A stretch of 64,000 nt of DNA from positions 62,001 to 126,000 of the forward strand of contig SWDT01000166.1 of assembly GCA_009193035.1 (NCBI GenBank), in the 5' to 3' direction. Within the stretch, counting starts at the first letter, position 1. Each line of letters starts with the position of its first letter. The position numbers and the translations under genes are program-made. The DNA comes from Halicephalobus mephisto (lineage: Eukaryota > Nematoda > Chromadorea > Rhabditida > Panagrolaimidae). Shown piece after piece: positions 61,251 to 64,000 of the stretch. The notes beneath the pieces were generated by a model. The model had not been told where the DNA came from, made no database searches, and was given only the letters and a program-made list of their open reading frames with translations.

Positions 61251-64000
61251 CTTTCATATAGTTTATATTGCTTTTATATAAATTGAAATAACGTTGTTTC
61301 CAGCCATGATGGTTGTCTCAAGTAGTATAAATTAATTTCACTATGGTTTCAATAATTCTAAAAGACAGAAGGACTTTATCGAACCGTAATCGAAACAAAA
61401 ACAACAAATGACTAGATACAATTATCCTGATCCTAATATGTTTGTTTGCGGTTCACAGCAAACTTTCCATTCTTTGCTATTTCGAGCTTGTCTGGTCCAT
61501 GTATGGTCATGCTTCTTCTTTAGCTCATCGAAAAGACAGAAATACTGTCATATATCATCATAACATAGTTATACTGTTAAATTCAACAATGGAGAAAGTT
61601 ATACTATTTCCAAAATGAATCCTCAAAAATGATTACTTCTTGATATTTTATTTTCTTTTAAATTGCTAATTTATATATGATAAAATAACTTTTGTATTGT
61701 AAAAATCAAAACTTTTAAATCAAATTAGATTGTAAACTGACTTCGTTCCGAGTACAATAGGAAGTTGCCGAACTTATTCGACTCGGAAATTTGCAAACTA
61801 GGATATAAATCCTGAAAATATTATTAACTTTTCCAACCATATCAAAGAAATTAATTTACTCAACTTTTTGGAACCCTACGACACCCAAGTCGGTTAGTTC
61901 AAACAAGGTTGACATTTACTTTGTCATCTTCACAAATTCAGTCGACTCTCAGTTTCTTTGAAGATCTCTATCAGCATTTTCTCAGTAAAAAACACTTTTT
62001 AAATTTAATTTTCAGTAAATTTTAAGAATTTTTCACTGAAAATTGTCATAAAATTAACATTTTGGTAATCACAGATTTGTCAATTTTTATTTTTTCAATT
62101 ATTCTGTAGACGTTGAAAAAAATTTGAATAACTTTTATGACATCATAAGAACGAATTTCGAAATTTATAAATAACTTTCTAATTTTTTTGAAAATGAACT
62201 TTGAATAAATTTTAAAAATCTCCACAAATGAAGTCCCAAGTTCCTTTTCATAGTTTTCCCTGGTTCTGTTTTGCTCTTCGGTAAAAAAAAATTTAACCAA
62301 TCGGTGACTTTTTGATTTTAGTGTACATTCGTGACTCTTGAATTTTTTCGAACGAACAATCAAAACTTGAGAGAAAGATTAATTTCATTTTTTGATGAAT
62401 ATATGACAAAAAATATTTCCATCTTTTTTCTGGCTATTTTAAATTGATGAATATCAGAAAAAAATAAAAATCATACTATTATAAAAAATTGAAAATAAAT
62501 TTTTATGGAAATGTTTTGAATTTTAATAACTTAGAACTTTTTAGAATTCGAGGTTTCAGATGGTTTTAAAAATGTTACGAAATTCCGGAATATTATAAAT
62601 ACTCACATAAGAAATTAAAAAGTTTCAAAAATTCTCAGATTCTGGAAAGTTTTATAAAATTACAATATTAAATATATTAGAAATAAACATTCTTCCGAAA
62701 TTGTCTCAACACGAATTTCCAAAATTCGGATTCAGATGCTGATTCGCGGTTTTTAACTTCTAGAAAATTCTAGTTTTAGAAAATCTACAAATCTAATAAG
62801 TATATTATTATAGCAACCAAAGAACTTGATTATAAAACTATTTTAACACCAGTTTTAAGAACTTATTAGAAGCTAAGGTACTCTACAATTTCGGTTTACC
62901 TAATGATTATTTCATAATCTTAGTATTATGGCAATTATAGACGAAATTCATTATGAAATTACTTCAATATAAATTATAAAACTTGTTAGAAACGAAAATA
63001 CTCTACAATTTCGGTTTACCTAATGATTATTTCGTAATCTTGCCCAACTTCGTGTTAATCGTATCATTATAAACATCACAGACGAACTTCGTTATGAAAT
63101 TACTTCAATATAATTTATAAAACTTGTTAGTAAATTTTTCTCAACTACTATCTTGAATATCTCTAAAATTGATCTTTTTATGGAAACTACTCCATAAAGA
63201 AATCCAATATTGACTTGAATCAGCGATTACTGTCATATATCCTCTCTAATGTAGCTACGTCCCCTCAATTTCCTGTTATACCGTTTACATTAAAGATCAT
63301 CCGAACCCGACACAATGACTGCTTTCTTTAGCGACAAATCAAATACATTTTCACCGAATCAAGGTGCTATTTACCGCGAATTCTGTTGGCTCAAGAGCGT
63401 GAAACCCGATACCCTGGTTCAACTCTTAGGAATAATCGTTATTGGAAATTTTCGAAATATATTTAGAAAAAAATTCAAATATTTCGTTGTGCAATATCCA
63501 CATAATATAGTGAACACAACTGATTTCAGAAATTTTATAATTATACTTTTGTTGGATTTTCAGATGTTACTACAAAATCCGTAATGGGATTAAGATAGTG
63601 TTGGTTCAGTATTGTTGATTTTGAGGTTCTTTAACAAGTGAAAATCTGTTAGGAAATTAAAGTATAGAATTTATGTTAGATTCTTCCTTGAATTTGGTAC
63701 TTTTAAACTAATTTAATTCATCTGCGTTTCCTTACATAGGTGGATTCCGATTAGAATTCCACATTTCATCATAATCATCTAAAATGACAAGAATTTCACT
63801 GTATCCTCTTAGTTATTGTAGATTTTGAATCTTTTTACTACATCAAACTTTTTCAAAATCTCAAAATGCAGGATCTAAGAAAGTTTTCAACGAATGTAAT
63901 ATTTTTGAACCGATGCAATTTATCATCTGATTCTGTTCTCTTGTCTGTACGGTTGTATTCTGAGTGAAATTATATTTTCTTCCGGAAACTCAAAACAAGA
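61251..64000. other. Gene-free A+T-rich end of window
   Basis: No supportable gene. An 89-residue frame at 63315-63584 begins with plausible coding sequence (FFSDKSNTFSPNQGA) and then turns A+T-rich; it may be a first exon of a gene beyond the window. Minus-strand frame 62363-62046 is low-complexity. Confidence 0.45.
62875..63130. repeat. About 120-bp tandem duplication
   Basis: Two units contain CTCTACAATTTCGGTTTACC, TAATGATTATTTC and GAAATTACTTCAATATAA. The second unit carries an extra stretch (CCCAACTTCGTGTTAATCG). Confidence 0.85.

Overview
The window looks like a piece of a free-living nematode genome, most likely a Caenorhabditis-type rhabditid. The evidence is an A+T-rich background, many introns of about 40-60 bases ending in TTTCAG or similar, likely spliced-leader acceptors just before start codons, a tandem array of srx-like chemoreceptors, a class-d-like receptor, a zinc-finger nuclear receptor and a UDP-glucuronosyltransferase. 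The species cannot be told from sequence alone. Exon boundaries below were worked out by hand from splice-site and reading-frame consistency. In most genes every junction keeps frame.

Layout: 1-4201 holds housekeeping genes: the 5' part of a nucleotidyltransferase (poly(A)/U polymerase type), TRMT10 tRNA methyltransferase, and the cohesion factor DCC1 convergent with it. 4202-14700 is gene-poor and repeat-rich. It holds an unrecognised 205-residue protein gene, a 2.9-kb segment bounded by 245-bp inverted repeats that carries a broken virus-like gene and a tiny zinc-ribbon gene, a 130-bp MITE and a tRNA-Thr(CGT).

14710-37690 is a family cluster: eight intact srx-like receptors on the + strand, one intact and one deleted copy on the - strand, and two antisense exon-1 relics. 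All intact genes share the same three-exon plan with first and second exons of exactly 222 and 372 bases. Segmental duplication and mosaic copies show ongoing tandem duplication and probable gene conversion. Chemoreception is the inferred role.

37919-64000 returns to ordinary genes: ugt (with an antisense 5S rRNA copy in an intron), a probable operon of an unknown 128-residue protein plus MBF1, a class-d-like receptor with a tRNA-derived SINE-like insertion in an intron, a divergent actin with a damaged splice donor, a sarcosine/pipecolate oxidase, a nuclear receptor, a secreted ShKT-type protein with two 5S rRNA copies in its intron, and an ACC-synthase-like aminotransferase. The last 2.7 kb shows no supportable gene.
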